From NCBI RefSeq assembly GCF_000002985.6, contig NC_003280.10, forward strand, positions 11,652,501 through 11,716,500: DNA of 64,000 bases, in the 5' to 3' direction. The translations under genes were made by a program, and so were the position numbers. A model generated the notes under the pieces. The model made no database searches. It saw only the letters and a list, made by a program, of their open reading frames with translations, and was not told the DNA's origin. Shown here in pieces: positions 46,601 to 59,500 of the stretch. The DNA comes from Caenorhabditis elegans. Its lineage: Eukaryota; Nematoda; Chromadorea; Rhabditida; Rhabditidae. Every line of letters begins with the position of its first letter. Position 1 is the stretch's first letter.

Positions 46601-49600
46601 TGAAATCATCACCTCCCACGAAGACTTTGTGACGCTCGGCGAGCTCGATGAGCCCTGGCACGAGCGTATTCTGCGGCGATCCATTGATGTAGTGAGCACC
46701 TTCAAGAATCGATGCCACCGCAAAGATGTTCGACGGCGACACCTCGTCCTCATTCACACGAATCGACTCCATAATCTCGTCGGCGGTGGCGTTGAGCCCC
46801 TGGCGAACATCCGTGTATCGCTCCGTGTTGGCCGTCCACAACACGATCACACATTCCAGCTCGTGCTCCTGCTTGAACTTGCGAATATCAGCTCGAATGT
46901 GCTCCAAATGCTCCAACTTGTTGTCTCCTGGGATCACATTATTCGCACGATCTCCCTGATTCGAAGCGATAAAGTCCGGATAGTAGATCGACGGCAGCGG
47001 TACGATGGGCTCCATGAATGGGCGGAGCTTCTCCTGAAGCTCAGGTTCGAAAACCTTAGCACGCCCCATAGCCTCGTACAGGTTCGAGTCGCTGATGTCC
47101 CAACCGCTGATGATCAAGTCGTTCGGCGAGAGAATCGGCACGATGTCCTTGAATGGCACGAAGATCTGATTCTGGGTGGCAGAGTCGTAGCCCAAGTGAA
47201 CAGTCGCAGTTTGGGTCACGGACCTGAAAATTTTGAATTTAAAGTTTCGAATTTCACGAGAGAATATGAGAGGAAACTACAAAAAAAATCGAACTGAAGC
47301 CTCCAGAAAAAGCCTACATACAGGCTGAAAATAGGCTTCAAGCCAATTTTTCTCGTACTTTGGGCATTTTTTCGTAGTTTTCTCCCACATTCTCACTAAT
47401 ATTACTGTTTAAGCCTAAGACTATAAAAATCGATAAACCACTAACCCAAAATAATTTGCCTGACTGTGTCCCTCCTTGGTCCGCCACGTCATCGCGTACT
47501 GGTTGGCGAAGATGGATCCGACTGCGGTCGAGCCGTTGTTGCCGCCGAGTCCCACCAACAAGAGCCCAGTCTTGCGTGGCTTGAGTACCGTCTTGAACGA
47601 GTAGTCGTGCTCCTTCGGCGTCACGTGGAGCCCATCGGCACGATGCTCAAAGTGGTTCTTGCGATAGGTGAACCGACTTTCGAGCACTCCGTCCTCCAGC
47701 TTCACATTCGGCGATTCGACGATCAATCTCTTCGAGATTCCATTAACTTGGGCCGAGCTCATTGTGCAATCGCGTGTGGGGAGCAGAGTCCTTTTATTAC
47801 CTGCAAAAATGAAAGAAATTAAGAGCTCTTAAGAGGAAAAGAGGAAGACGCAGCAAAAATAAAAGAAAGAAGACGTGAGGAGAGAGTCACAGAGAGACCA
47901 AGAGACTGAGAGAAACAGAAAAAAGTGCACGACGGCGCCGGCGCAAATGAATGCACTAATGCTGCTGCTGCTGCTCAGAGAGCAAGAGCCATCGGCTTGC
48001 TCCGCCCAAAAGTCCAAAATTCCTGGCTCCACCTTCACTTAGAGAGCACGCAGAGCACATACGGTAGAGAATACAGAAATATAAACAATTTTTTCCAGGC
48101 TTCTACATCACAAGAAACCACAGAATGGGAGGTTAAAGAGGAGATGGAAGAGATTGAGGAAATCACGAAAAATATTGGAGATCTTGAAGTTTATACCACA
48201 AAAAAATTGAGAAAAAAAAAAGAAATATTTTAGGCCGAACTGGTGGTGAGCACGACGAGAGAACGCGAACGATATACTTTGTTGAAACTTCTGGAAACGA
48301 AGAAACCTCGCGCCATTGTGCTCTACACAATGTCGCTGCAAACGTTGAGGCAGATAGAGGTCAAAATTTGATTATTTTTGTCTTCATTTTTTGCGTTAAA
48401 ATTTTTTTTCGTTGTTGAAAATTAATTTTAAAAATTCTATCGAATTCTTAGAGAATTAAATAGATTAACAATTCTGCCGATTTTCAAAGAAAAAGGTCTC
48501 GACACGATCGAAAAAAAAATTAACTAAAAGTGGTGTGCGCCTTTAAAGAGTACTGTAGTTTCAAAATTTTGTTGTTGTGAATTTTTTATCGATTTTTTCT
48601 CGTTGTTCCTCATTTTGTGTAAACTTTTGTGATTTTTTGATTATTTTTAGGACAAATTAGTGATTTTTAGAGGAAAAAACTGAAAAAAAACCGGGTTTTT
48701 TTCCGTTTTTCCTTATTTCATTTATAATTTTTTCTGATTTTTTTTAAACGAAAAAAAGCAACAAAGCGATTACTGTACTTCTTAAAGGCGCACACAATTT
48801 TTCATTCCAATTTATTCTGTCGCGTCGAGACCGGTTACTGTCAAAAATCGCTAAATTTCGTATTTTTTGGAGAATTCAAATAAGTTTTTTTTTTTTATTT
48901 TTCTCAAATGGAAAATTGGAAAAAATCCGATTTTCTGCAAGAATTTCATCTTAGAATACAGCTCGGTATTTTTAATTTGAAAAATTATAAAAATTCCAGA
49001 TCTACCGTTCCACAAATCCCAACAGATCCCTTCATGTATACTGGCTTCAATACACCGAATCAACCGAAGAAAGTCGATATTTGGAGTCGATTAATCGGGA
49101 AACAATGTCATTTGAGTTGCTCATCAGAGAGCAAGGAGTAGGAAAATTCCAGGAGCACTTAAAAATATTCAATTTTCCAATTTTCAGACTCTTCTGATTT
49201 CCCGCGAGTTCAACGTAGATCGAGAAGATGCTCCGCGACTCAAAATTTCAACTAGAGATGGTGGTGGTGCTCGACGAGATGGAGCAGTAGATCCCAGAGA
49301 CCAGATGGATCCAGAGGAAGAGTTGGAACGGCCTAAAGTTAGATTTTAAATTTAAAAAATGAATTGGAAAACGAAAAAAAACTGTTGCCTGTCTGTCTTC
49401 AAGGCTACCTACGCCTGCATTGTGCCTGAAAAAATAAATTTTTTTGGTGTTTTTCTGAAAAAAATCGATTTTTTTTTATTTTTGAATTCTTTACATTGTA
49501 AATGGTTGGCTGATTTTTTTCTTTTAAAAAATCGACCGAAATAAAAACTTTTTTTTTTTTTTTTTTGAGAAAATCGAAAAAAAAAACAAAATTTTTTGTT

Positions 49601-52600
49601 TTTTCGTTAAAAAAATCCTCTAAAAACACGAAAATTCCGAGGTTGATTCAAAATAAAATGTTTTTTTTTTCAGAAATTGCTATTAAAATTAAGGTTTTTC
49701 ACTATTTTTCTGAAAACTTAAAAAAAAACGAAAGTTTCCGATTTTCTCTGTGCTTTTTGGGGATATCGAAAAAAAAAAATTTTTTAATAGGAAATTTGAA
49801 TAAAAAAAATCGAGAAAAAATGATTTTTTGTAAATAATAACGGTTTTCTGAAAAAAAAAACCACATTAGGATATTGTAGTGGGCATTGTTGGGTTACTGT
49901 AGTTTTGGAAAAATTTAAGTTTTTTTGTTGATTTTTTGTATCTAGATAGCTTTCAGGAACTATCCCAAGTAATTCTACAGTACCATTTTAGTGCCAAAAT
50001 TCTGATTTCAATCTAAGAAATCTCCAAATTCAATCATAACTTCCAGAAGAAAGTTCAAAAAACTAACATAAAATTGTTTCAGATCATCGTAGACATGCGA
50101 GAATTCAACAGCGAGTTGCCAACAGTTCTCTACACAAAAGGATACAATGTAGTTGCCACTACAATAGAGGTAGACATTTTTTAATTATTTTTTTATAACA
50201 ATTCCCAAAAAATTTTCAGATTGGTGATTACATTCTCTCGCCGAACATTGCAATTGAAAGGAAAGCGTTGGACGATTTGACACAGTCTTTGCAGTCTGGA
50301 AGAGTTTTCAAACAAATTGAACAGGTTCGGAAATTGGAAAATCGGAAAAAAAAATCGAAAAAAGCGATTTTGAAAAATTTCAAAATGTTTCGGTTTTTTC
50401 AAAAAATTCCAGAGATTATCAAAAAAAAAATCTAGTAGTAAGAACAAAAATTTTCGATTTTTCGATTTTTTTTTGATAATCTCTTTTTTAATTTTCAATT
50501 ATTTTTGGAAAACCGAAACAATTTGAAATTTATTTACTATTAATTTTTTTAAAACATTTTTCTAAAATTATGAAAAACGATCAGAAATTTTGGGCGAAAA
50601 TTTTATTTATTGTTGATTTTTTGACCATCCCTGAGAACTCGAAAAATCAAAAAATCGTAAAAAAAAATTTAGAAGATTAATAAAAATTTAATTTTTTCAG
50701 AGATATCAAAAATGCGAAAAAAAAGTCGAAAAATCTAAAATTTTCAATTTTTTACCATAAAATACTAAAAAGTTCAAAATTGTTTCGGTTCAAAAATTGA
50801 AAAACGGAAATTTTCAAAAATTGTTTTAAAATCAAATTTTTTTCAATTTTCCAGTTTTATTATAAAAACATGAGAAAACGTACAATTTTCTCCTAAAAAA
50901 CATGGAAAATAGACGATGTTTTAAGCGAAAATCTATTTTTTTCCAAAAAATCGAATAAAAATTATCAAAAAAAAAACCATGAGAAACATACAATTTTCTT
51001 CTAAAATATGGAAAAAATAACAGATTTTTCAAAAAAAAAAACATTTAAAAAATGAATTTTGCAGATGCTCGAACACTACGATTGCACAGTCCTTTTGATC
51101 GAATCGAATCGGAAATTCGAGACAAAAATCGTGAACGGCGGACCATTCCAGGGAGAGCTCAGCAGGCACTGTAGAGAGATTCGATCAATTTTTTGCTCTT
51201 TAATTTGGGCAAATCCCAAAATGAGATGTGTTTGGACGATTTCTCCGACAAATTCTGCAGAGTTTTTCTCTGAGCTTAAGGTGAAAATTGATGAGTATAT
51301 AATGGATTACTGTAGTAATTTCTTGTTAAAATTGGAAAAATCGAAAAAAAATTCATCAAAAAATTTTAATTTTGAAATTTTGTGGAATAACATTTAAAAA
51401 ATGACGGGAAATTTTTAAATTTGCCAAAAACCGAAATCTTGGATACTAGCCATGGGTTACTGTAGTCAGTCTGGCCATCCTGAAACTTCTCAAAAATTCA
51501 AAAAATCGTTTTTTGGCATTCCTAATTAGTAGAAAATCGTCAAATTAAAACATAAAAAAACTAATTCCCACAATTTTCAGCTAAGCGCTCCAGAACCAGA
51601 CGTCGATCGAGCCATATCCCTGAAAGCTGATCAAGTTGAATGCTCAAGCCAAGAGCTCACAGATTCTGAAGCATCCACCTCCACAAAGGCGAAAAAGGGA
51701 AAGAAATGGAAACCGAATCCCACTGTCATCCGGACTTTGACTCAAATTTTTGGAATTAAAGCCTCAGAAGCTCATAATTTGCTAGCTAACTCTTCGGTAA
51801 GAGTTAACAGAAAAAAACGAAAAAAGGAAAAATTTTAAATTAGAAAAAAAATTATTCGAATTTTCAGTTAGGCATCGAAAATTTTTAGTTTTTTTTTCAA
51901 TAAATTCTGGAAAAAATCTGAAAAAGGCAGAAATTGTTTTTAAATTTAATTTAAATTGTATCCGGAAAAAATCTGAAAACGTTGATTTTTTGAAAATAAA
52001 ATCATTGAAGTTTTTTTTTCGATTTTCAAAAAAATTTATGGAAAAAAACTTTTTGAAATGTTAAAAAATCTATTTTCAAAATTTCAAAAAAAAACCAAAA
52101 TTATGTTTTTAAAAATATAATTTTTTTGAAAGTCAAAAACACTGTTAAATTCTCGTTTTTTCAAGAAAACGTCTCTAGAATAGGAATTAATTTTCAAGAA
52201 AAAACTTTTTTTTAATACCTTTTTTTTTTTAAAGCGGAGTAACTATTATTATGCCAAAAAATATAAAAATTCTCATTTTTCGATATTTTCTTTTTGGAAA
52301 AATTATCTGAAACGTTTTAAAAATATTTTTTAACTAAAAAAAGCAACTGTATAGAATAGAAAATAATTTTCAAAAAAAAACATTATTTTTTTAGAAATAC
52401 CAAAAAAAAATTCAAAATATGATTTTTTTTTTCAGAAAATTTTCAAAAAAAACTGAGTAACTATTTTTATTTCAAAAATCTAAAAATAATAATTTTTCGT
52501 TATTGCTATGCCGAAAAATCTATCTGAAAAGTTGAAAAAAAAACATTTCTGAAAATTGAAATTTTTTTATAGAAAAAAAGGTTTTTAAAAACCAAAAACT

Positions 52601-52780
52601 AAATATTTAGTCAAAACATTCATCTGCACAAAATCGAAAAATTCCAATTTTTTCCAGATCAAAACCCTCGCTGATCTCTTCTCATTGAACATCACCGCAT
52701 CTCATCTCTCCGATTTCATTCCATCCACCTCTGCCGATTTCATCAAAGATCTGTCAACATTCAATTTCGGAAGAAAATAA
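43671..52780 (+). CDS. xpf-1: XPF/ERCC4 structure-specific endonuclease XPF-1
   Basis: Twelve exons (43671-44110, 44166-44905, 45420-45796, 48099-48188, 48234-48359, 49000-49137, 49188-49337, 50083-50169, 50220-50324, 51065-51280, 51581-51796, 52658-52780) give 935 residues; human XPF is 916. Order: a degenerate SF2 helicase-like region, a Ser/Arg-Lys linker, the ERCC4 nuclease domain and a C-terminal helix-hairpin-helix region. The nuclease motif is complete: VDMREF (690-695), GDYIL (718-722) and ERKALDD (729-735), i.e. GDxnERKx3D. With ERCC1 the family cuts 5' of lesions in nucleotide excision repair and acts in crosslink repair and recombination. The ATG follows TTTTCAG directly and the stop of the Kelch gene is 167 bp upstream, so SL2-type trans-splicing in an operon is likely. 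Intron 3 (45797-48098) contains inos-1 on the opposite strand. Later introns are long and low-complexity. Confidence 0.93.
45916..47762 (-). CDS. inos-1: Inositol-3-phosphate synthase INOS-1
   Basis: Three exons on the minus strand (47446-47762, 46309-47223, 45916-46261) give 525 residues, the normal length of myo-inositol-1-phosphate synthase. The NAD-binding loop GLGGNNGST is at residues 71-79; other signatures are [21 protein letters not shown], and [13 protein letters not shown] near the active site, with a conserved C-terminal half ([15 protein letters not shown]). The enzyme converts glucose-6-phosphate to inositol-3-phosphate, the first and only committed step of inositol synthesis. 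An acceptor (TTTTTGCAG, about 47801) lies upstream of the ATG for the leader. The gene is nested, antisense, in intron 3 of xpf-1. Codon use appears more GC-rich than in the host gene, which fits high expression. Confidence 0.94.
47763..48098 (-). promoter_or_regulatory. Promoter region of inos-1 inside the xpf-1 intron
   Basis: 336 bp from the inos-1 start to xpf-1 exon 4. It contains the leader acceptor, a purine-rich stretch at about 47840-47925 and a GC-rich block with gctgctgctgctgct (about 47959-47974). No factor site is assigned. Confidence 0.4.
48495..48832. mobile_element. MITE-like element, full inverted copy
   Basis: It starts ggtctcgacacgatcg and ends tcgcgtcgagacc. The inner arms ggtgtgcgcctttaaagag and cttcttaaaggcgcacac are inverse to each other. 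At 338 bp it lies in an xpf-1 intron. Confidence 0.75.
49340..52657. other. Low-complexity introns of xpf-1
   Basis: The introns at 49338-50082, 50325-51064 and 51797-52657 are mostly 'aaattttt' and 'gaaaaatc' words with poly-A/T tracts. No gene or MITE end is recognised in them. The short exons between them are supported by the protein frame. Confidence 0.6.
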
Positions 52781-53126
52781 CACCGGTCATCACTAGACAC
52801 ATCAAATAATATTTACTCATACTGCATTCTGTTTTATAAATTTCATTCTTCAATTGATTTTTCCATTTTTTAATTTTTCAATTTTTCAAAATTTGTTTCA
52901 TTGAACTTCAGAGGCTCCAAATGCTCCAAATGTCATACTTTTGTTATAGTTTGTAGTAGCTAGACACTTGGTTTACGTTATTTTAGTTCTAATTTCACAT
53001 TAATTTATATTATCCAACTTCTAGATTCTCAAATTACCATCAAATGTTTATACTTTCTTCTGCACCATCCCAAAAATTTCGAAATTAATATGATAGCTTT
53101 CTCTAGTAAGGGTTTGATCTAGGGGT

Positions 53127-53382
53127 CAATTCTACAAAGTGATCATATTGCACCATATTTTCGGAACATTTTTTCTTCAAAAATATGAAAAATCACCTAA
53201 TTTATCTGAAAATGACATTTATTTCAGTTGAAATAATTGGGAAAGTGCTCGATTTTCGGAACATTTTCACAAATATGCCAGCTGAAATAAATTTTATTTC
53301 AGATAAATCAAGTGATTTTCTATACTTTTTTAAATAACAAATGTTGTAACAACATGGTGCAATAGATCATTTTTTAGAATTG
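53127..53382. repeat. Inverted repeat, about 100-bp imperfect arms
   Basis: The left arm (caattctacaaagtgatcat, attgcacca, atttatctgaaa, atttatttcag) is matched in inverse by the right arm (ctgaaataaa, cagataaatcaagtgatt, tggtgcaat, agaattg). It looks like a MITE without coding capacity. Confidence 0.75.
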
Positions 53383-53400
53383 CCGTTTTGATCCCACTGG

Positions 53401-53432
53401 GCAAAGTGGTCAATGATAACTGACCACTTTGC
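53401..53432. repeat. Perfect 12-bp stem hairpin
   Basis: gcaaagtggtca and its exact inverse tgaccactttgc flank an 8-base loop, about 110 bp before the dehydrogenase start codon. Confidence 0.8.
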
Positions 53433-53544
53433 ACTGTTTAGTTGATGGCAACGTGATTATTATCAAAATTGGAAAAGGAAACAGAAACAATCGAATCAAT
53501 TTTCACAGAGGCAGCCGCAGCAGCAAAATACAGTGAAAATAAAA

Positions 53545-56500
53545 ATGAATTTGTTACAACGTGCGTTGGTGTTTACTGGAGGACATATCAGTCGATATCA
53601 GGCAGTGATAGCGGTCAATTCAGTTGGCAAGAACGCGCGATTCTACTCTACTACCGACGATAATATGGCTGCTCCCGAGGAAAGTGTCGTGGCGAAGGAT
53701 GAGGTGAATTTTTTGGGTATTTCCAGTGTAAATTTGAATATTTCAGTCAGAAATTAGCCCTAGGGCATCCCAGTTCTTAAAAATTTGAAGCGATATTTTC
53801 GGTGAAAGAATTTGAATTTGTCAAAAGAAAAATTTCCAGTTAAAACAAATAAAAATTAGCCCAAATGAGAACATGCAATTAAAAAAATATTATCTACCCG
53901 CAAAAAGTTCAATTTTAACAAGAAAAAATACGGCCTTAGGTCCTGACGCGAGCGAGACTGTTCAGCTACCGTACCAGCAAATAGCAAAAAATTAAAAATT
54001 ACAAAAAGGTACTGTAGCTCAATTTCGAGTGAAAAATCACAATTTTTTTCTATTTAAAAAATTCAAAAGCGCAATTTTTCAGATGAAACGCTTCATGGTG
54101 GAATGTATGACAAAAGTCGGAGCAACCGAATCCCACGCCACACAGCTCGCTCTCGTCCTTCTAGAAGGAGACATTCGAGGACATTACTCTCACGGGCTCA
54201 ATAGATTAGGTACATGATTTTTAAAAACTCTCTCTCTCTCTAATAATATATAATTCCAGACATGTACGTCCGAGATATCGAACAAAACGTGTGCAAAGGA
54301 GACGGGGAGCCGATTATTCTGAAGGAAAAAGCCGGAACCGCGTGGGTCGATGGAAACAACCTTCTCGGGCCAGTCGTCGGAAATTTCTGTATGGATTTGG
54401 CAATTGAGAAGGCTAAGAATGCAGGAATCGGATGGGTTGTAGCGAAAGGATCCAATCACTACGGTATTGCTGGATGGTACGCGTTGCGAGCGATGAAGAA
54501 GGGAATGTTGGTGAGGGTTTTTTACTCCAAAAATATTAGAGGTCTCGACACGCAAAAGAGTGTGTGCCTTCAAAGAGTACTGTAACTTCAGCATCTTGAT
54601 TTTGCGGAATTTTCTGTATTTTTTCGATAAAAAAACTACATACTTATCTATTTAAAAACTAAAATATCGCACATAAGATCTACTTTTAAAACGAGGGGTT
54701 TGAAACTACAGTAATCTTTAAAGGCGCACAGTTAGCAAAAATGTATCGTTTCAAGCAAAACTCGCAGAATTCTTGAGAAATATTCCAATAAAAAACTCAA
54801 TTTTCAGGGAATGTCCATGACGAACACCTCGCCAATTTCCTTCCCGACCAGAAGCGCCGTCCCCGCACTCGGAACTAATCCAATCAGTTTAGCAGCTCCT
54901 GGAACTGGTGATGACTCTTTTGTACTTGATATGGCTTCAACAACAGTTGCTATTGGAAAGGTATTAATTGGAATTCTCAATTGGGGAAAAAGCGACGGGT
55001 GGGGAGTGTGGGGGAAATTGTTGAAACGAGTACAGCGGAACTCTGAAATAGTCTGCGAGAAAAACAGTAAAAGCCTAAAACGACTAGAGATCGGGCCAAA
55101 TACGGAATAAACAGGAGGTTCACAGAAAAAAAGAGGGTACTGAATAGGGGGATGTTTAGACGTTTTTTTTAAATGTCAGCTGCACCACATCGATGTGATC
55201 GTGAGCAAAGAGAGCCGCACAGAGACAGAAGTAGAACTGCCATCTGCGATGGAAGCCGAATGGCAAGTTCATCTTTTCGATCTCATCCTTGGCTTTCATC
55301 CAGGCGCTGGAATTCAAAACTTGCTTAGGATTCAGGAAAGTAGGCACAAAATCCGCCTAGGCAGGCAGGTGAATATGTGTCTACCCCAATCTGAACTACA
55401 CTACTTACAAGAACCAATGCTCCAAAGTCATCGAATAATGATGTCCCATACTGAATAGATCGGTCTGTTTCAAGGTCTTCGGGAGGGATTGCGAAATGGC
55501 ACCGAGCGATGGCAGATGACCTCCAGGGAAGATGTACTTCTTAATGAAATCAGAAGACGAACGGTACTGATCGTAATAGGCGTCTGGACAAGTGATGGCC
55601 TGAAAATTGGAAAATTTGATGTGATGAATTGAGAAAGTCTAACACGTTTTCTCAAGTGTTTTCTTGCATCTCTACCTGAAGAGCGGCGATTCCACCATCG
55701 GTCAAAACATCGTTGATGATTTGGAAATATTGAGGAAGGTACTTCTCACCGACAGCTTCGATCATCTCGATTGACACGACGCGGGTGTACTTCTCCTTGA
55801 CCAATCTGCAATATTTCAAATTTAAAAATTTAAAACAGAAAGCTTCTCACCGATAATCCTGGAACTTCAGCTCAATCCGTCCCTCAAGCCCTGCCTCCAC
55901 CACCTTCTTCTGTCCCCACTCGAGTTGTTCTTTAGAGATTGTGATACCAGTCCACTTGCAGCCGGATCTCTGAACAGCACGAATTGCAGCAGCTCCCCAA
56001 CCACACCCGATTTCCAGGACGTGATCGTCGGCCTTCAACTCGAGTTGATCGATGAGACGATCAATTTTCTTGTATTGAGCCTTCTCGAGCTCCACAAAGT
56101 CCACATCAGTGACTGGTTTGACTTCTGAAAATTGAAAATTGAAAATTTAATTTTTTTTAAATCTGTTACACTAACCATCAAAAAGAGCCGAAGAGTAGGT
56201 CATAGACTTATCCAGGAACAGCTTGAACATGTCATTTCCAAGATCGTAATGAGCCTGGATGTTCCGAGCACTCTGGGAGATTGTGTTCTCGAGAAGCCAA
56301 TGCTGGACGTAGTTGACAACTTTCGCGATCTTCCGAACCCCATCGATGGAAAACTGAGTGAGGTGAGATCCGAACGACTTAGTTCTCGGCTTATCTCCGT
56401 ACTGAGCCTTGTATGCCGCCTGAGTCTGCTTCTTACTGCGAATCAACAAACGAAGGAATTCGGTGGGATTTGGTGAGCACGACCAGTCGTCCGCCATGTA

Positions 56501-59500
56501 CGTCTCGCCGAGTCCCATCTTCGGATCCAAAAGCATGAGCCAGCAGAAGTGAATGGGGTTGTGGATGGTGAGCAGCACGGGTTTCGATTGAGCATTGTTG
56601 TTTGGCTCGGCAGCATTTCCGAATTCCGAGGTGTAGTCGACGGCCGGGATCTGGAGGATCAGGCGTTCGCTGGATTTCGCCAAGAATGTCACAAAGAATC
56701 TGGAAATTTGAATCTAGAATCTCGGGTCTCAAAGCGATAACTCACCTGCGAATTGATGGAATGCACAAATGACTGACGATGAAATTGTACAGGAAACTTT
56801 TGGGCTCCGATGGTCCTGCTCTTGCCGTCTTCATGTCACGAGAACTGGTCTCCGAAGTCATCATACTGAAAAGTGACGGGATTCTAGAAGTGCAATGGGA
56901 AGAGAAAATAATAAAAAACAAGAGAGGAACAAATTTGTCAAGTACTTACCGATTTACTCCGCTCGAGAGAAGGGGATCGACTGATTGCCGCCGCTGACGA
57001 ACAAGGGAATGATGTGGTTTGAAGTTTGATTTAACAGAGACGGAGAGAGAAGAAAAAGCAACGTCTGAAACGTGGCAAGAGTTGTGAGGAAGGGTCACGG
57101 AGTGATTCGCAGAGAAATTTAGAGAAAAACGTGAATTTTTTCGAAATTTTTTCACGTTAACGAGGAATCTCTTTGAAAAGGATTTTTCACTGGGTCTACC
57201 TACCGCCTACCTACCGCCTATTTTCCCTAATTTGAGACTTATTCCGGTTTCGGAAAGTTCCGAATATTTTGAATTTTCTGAAAAAAAAAGCAGATTTTTA
57301 GAAGTTTTTCACTCCGAAATGCAGAGAAATTGACGATAGGCAGGCATGCCTACACGCCTGCCTACCGCCTGTTTTCTCCAATTTGAAGCAAATTCAAGTG
57401 TTTGAATTGCACTGGAAGTTCTGAACATTTTGTATTTTCGAAAAAAAAAAGTGGGGATTTTCAGAAGAATGCATGCCTACCTCTGCATACGTGCCTACCT
57501 ACATGTCTACGTACCTGCCTCCGCCTCCCTATAAAGACAGTTCTGGCTTTTGAATTATACTGGAAGTTTTTGAAATTTCAAAATTTCGAGAAAACAAGGG
57601 GTTTTCGTAGGCAGGCATGCCTATCTACTGCCTACGTGCATGTCTACCGCCAATTTTCTCTAATTTGAAGAAAATTCCAGTGCGTTTTTGTGGCTTTCTG
57701 AAAACTGGAACTTTCAACGATTTTGAATAGTAATTTGTACGTTCGGCAGGCACGCCTACCTCATGCCTACGCGCCTGCCTACGCGCCTGCCTACCGCCTC
57801 TTTTCTGTTTTTTCTTAAATTTCAACATTAGACAGGCATTTTTTAATTCCTACTTAAAATTTTTGGCTCAAATTCAACAATTTTCACAAAAAAAAACAGT
57901 TAAATAAATTTTTGAGGAAATTTTGAATTTACAAAATTTTGAAAAAAAAAAATTAATTCGAATATTCGAAATATATTGAATTTTCGTGATTTTTGAAAAA
58001 CTAAATTTTAAAAAATCTGGAAAAAAAACAGAATTTTGCGGGGTTTCTTCAATAATTAAGAACTTTCAGAAAAACAACTGGCAGGTAGATAGGTAGGCAG
58101 GCAAGGCACTGAAAATGGGCCGAATATTTTAGGAAAAAGGCATAAAAATAGATCGAAAATTTAAAAAACGAAATTTAAAAAAAAAAACAACACTTAAAAT
58201 CCAAACTTCAGACTTCTTAGTCAGTTCTGAATTGATCTGAATAAGTGAAAGTCTTCTTCAATAAAATAGTCTTGTTGTGAGATTTCACGAACACCGACCA
58301 CCACCACCGTCGTCGTTGTAAACTGATTTGATTATTACTACTAGTAAATGCAACAGTCAGTTTCAGTCAAAAGAGGTATAGGCTACACAAGAGGAAAGAA
58401 CATGAAAGCTCGATGATGATGATAAAGAGAAAGTGATGATTGGGAAGGGAGAGATGAAAAGTGAACAAATGGATAGAAGTGGGGGGCAAACAGAATGACC
58501 CAAATCGGGCGGACGATCCGTACTTTGCATCCGAAAGCGAATCGGGAAGGCTTCGAGGTGTTGTAGCATAAGTGATCAATGTATTGCGGGAAGGGGGTGT
58601 AGTGTATTTTTTTAGGAGACTACAGTAATAGTGGAACTTTAGGGTTTTGAAGGTGGCAAAGTTTTTTCACATTTTTTAAAGAAAAAAGTCTTCTTCTGCT
58701 AAAATCTAAGGACAATGTGTCAATTAATTAGAACAGTCACTTTTTTCATATTGCGGAAACATGAAATTCTGAGAATGCGTATTGCACAACATACTTGATG
58801 CGCGAAATATCTCGAAGCGAAAACTACAGTAATTCCTTTAATAAATACTGTAGCTTTGAGCAATGTCCCGAAAGGACCCGATGCACCTACATCCAGACCG
58901 CCAAAAAAGGTGGTAGGCAAGTATAGGCAGACTTTTAACGTGGAGAAGGTTTTCTTCAAAGTCAAGAGACCTTACAAAATCGAAATCATCAAAATAAACT
59001 CCATAAGAAAGCACTGGAAATGTCATATAAATATTTGTGAACTACAATTCCGTCACTTGTTTAACTCGTAGACTACAAGAGAGATGTTTGAGCAACGGGT
59101 CTAGGTCAGGGAGAGGTCAATGTAACAGAAGTGTTGGTTAAAAAACGGAGCTTCAAAAAATATATTTAAAAAACATATTCGTCAAAAATATGTATAATAA
59201 CATAATTTCAAGAATTTTCTATAGAGTGATAATTATATCACAAAATTATAATTTTAATGAAACTTGCAGAGTTCGTTAAAGAAATTTTTTTTAGTTTTTG
59301 CCTCTTGTGATTTATTTCAACAAAGCCATTGCAATTTCAAAACACTTGAAAATACAAATTCTTATAGTACATGTTTCCTAACAATTTGTTTCAAGTTTTC
59401 AAAATCCTTCTACAAAAGCAGAAACCACAGAAATTCTTGTGATTCACCTCACTAGGAGATTTTTGACAAACAATCATTTTTTTCAAAAGGATGTAGTCTA

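Larger units (their letters stand above)
52781..53544. other. Spacer between xpf-1 and the dehydrogenase gene
   Basis: This 764-bp spacer holds an inverted-repeat element (53127-53382) and a perfect hairpin (53401-53432), and otherwise AT-rich sequence. It contains the xpf-1 3' end and the probable promoter of the dehydrogenase gene. Confidence 0.5.

Noticed and set aside
48099..48233. Separate small gene ending at 48233
   Set aside because: The frame is xpf-1 exon 4 read through a 45-bp intron; the in-frame TAG is part of the ATTTTAG acceptor.
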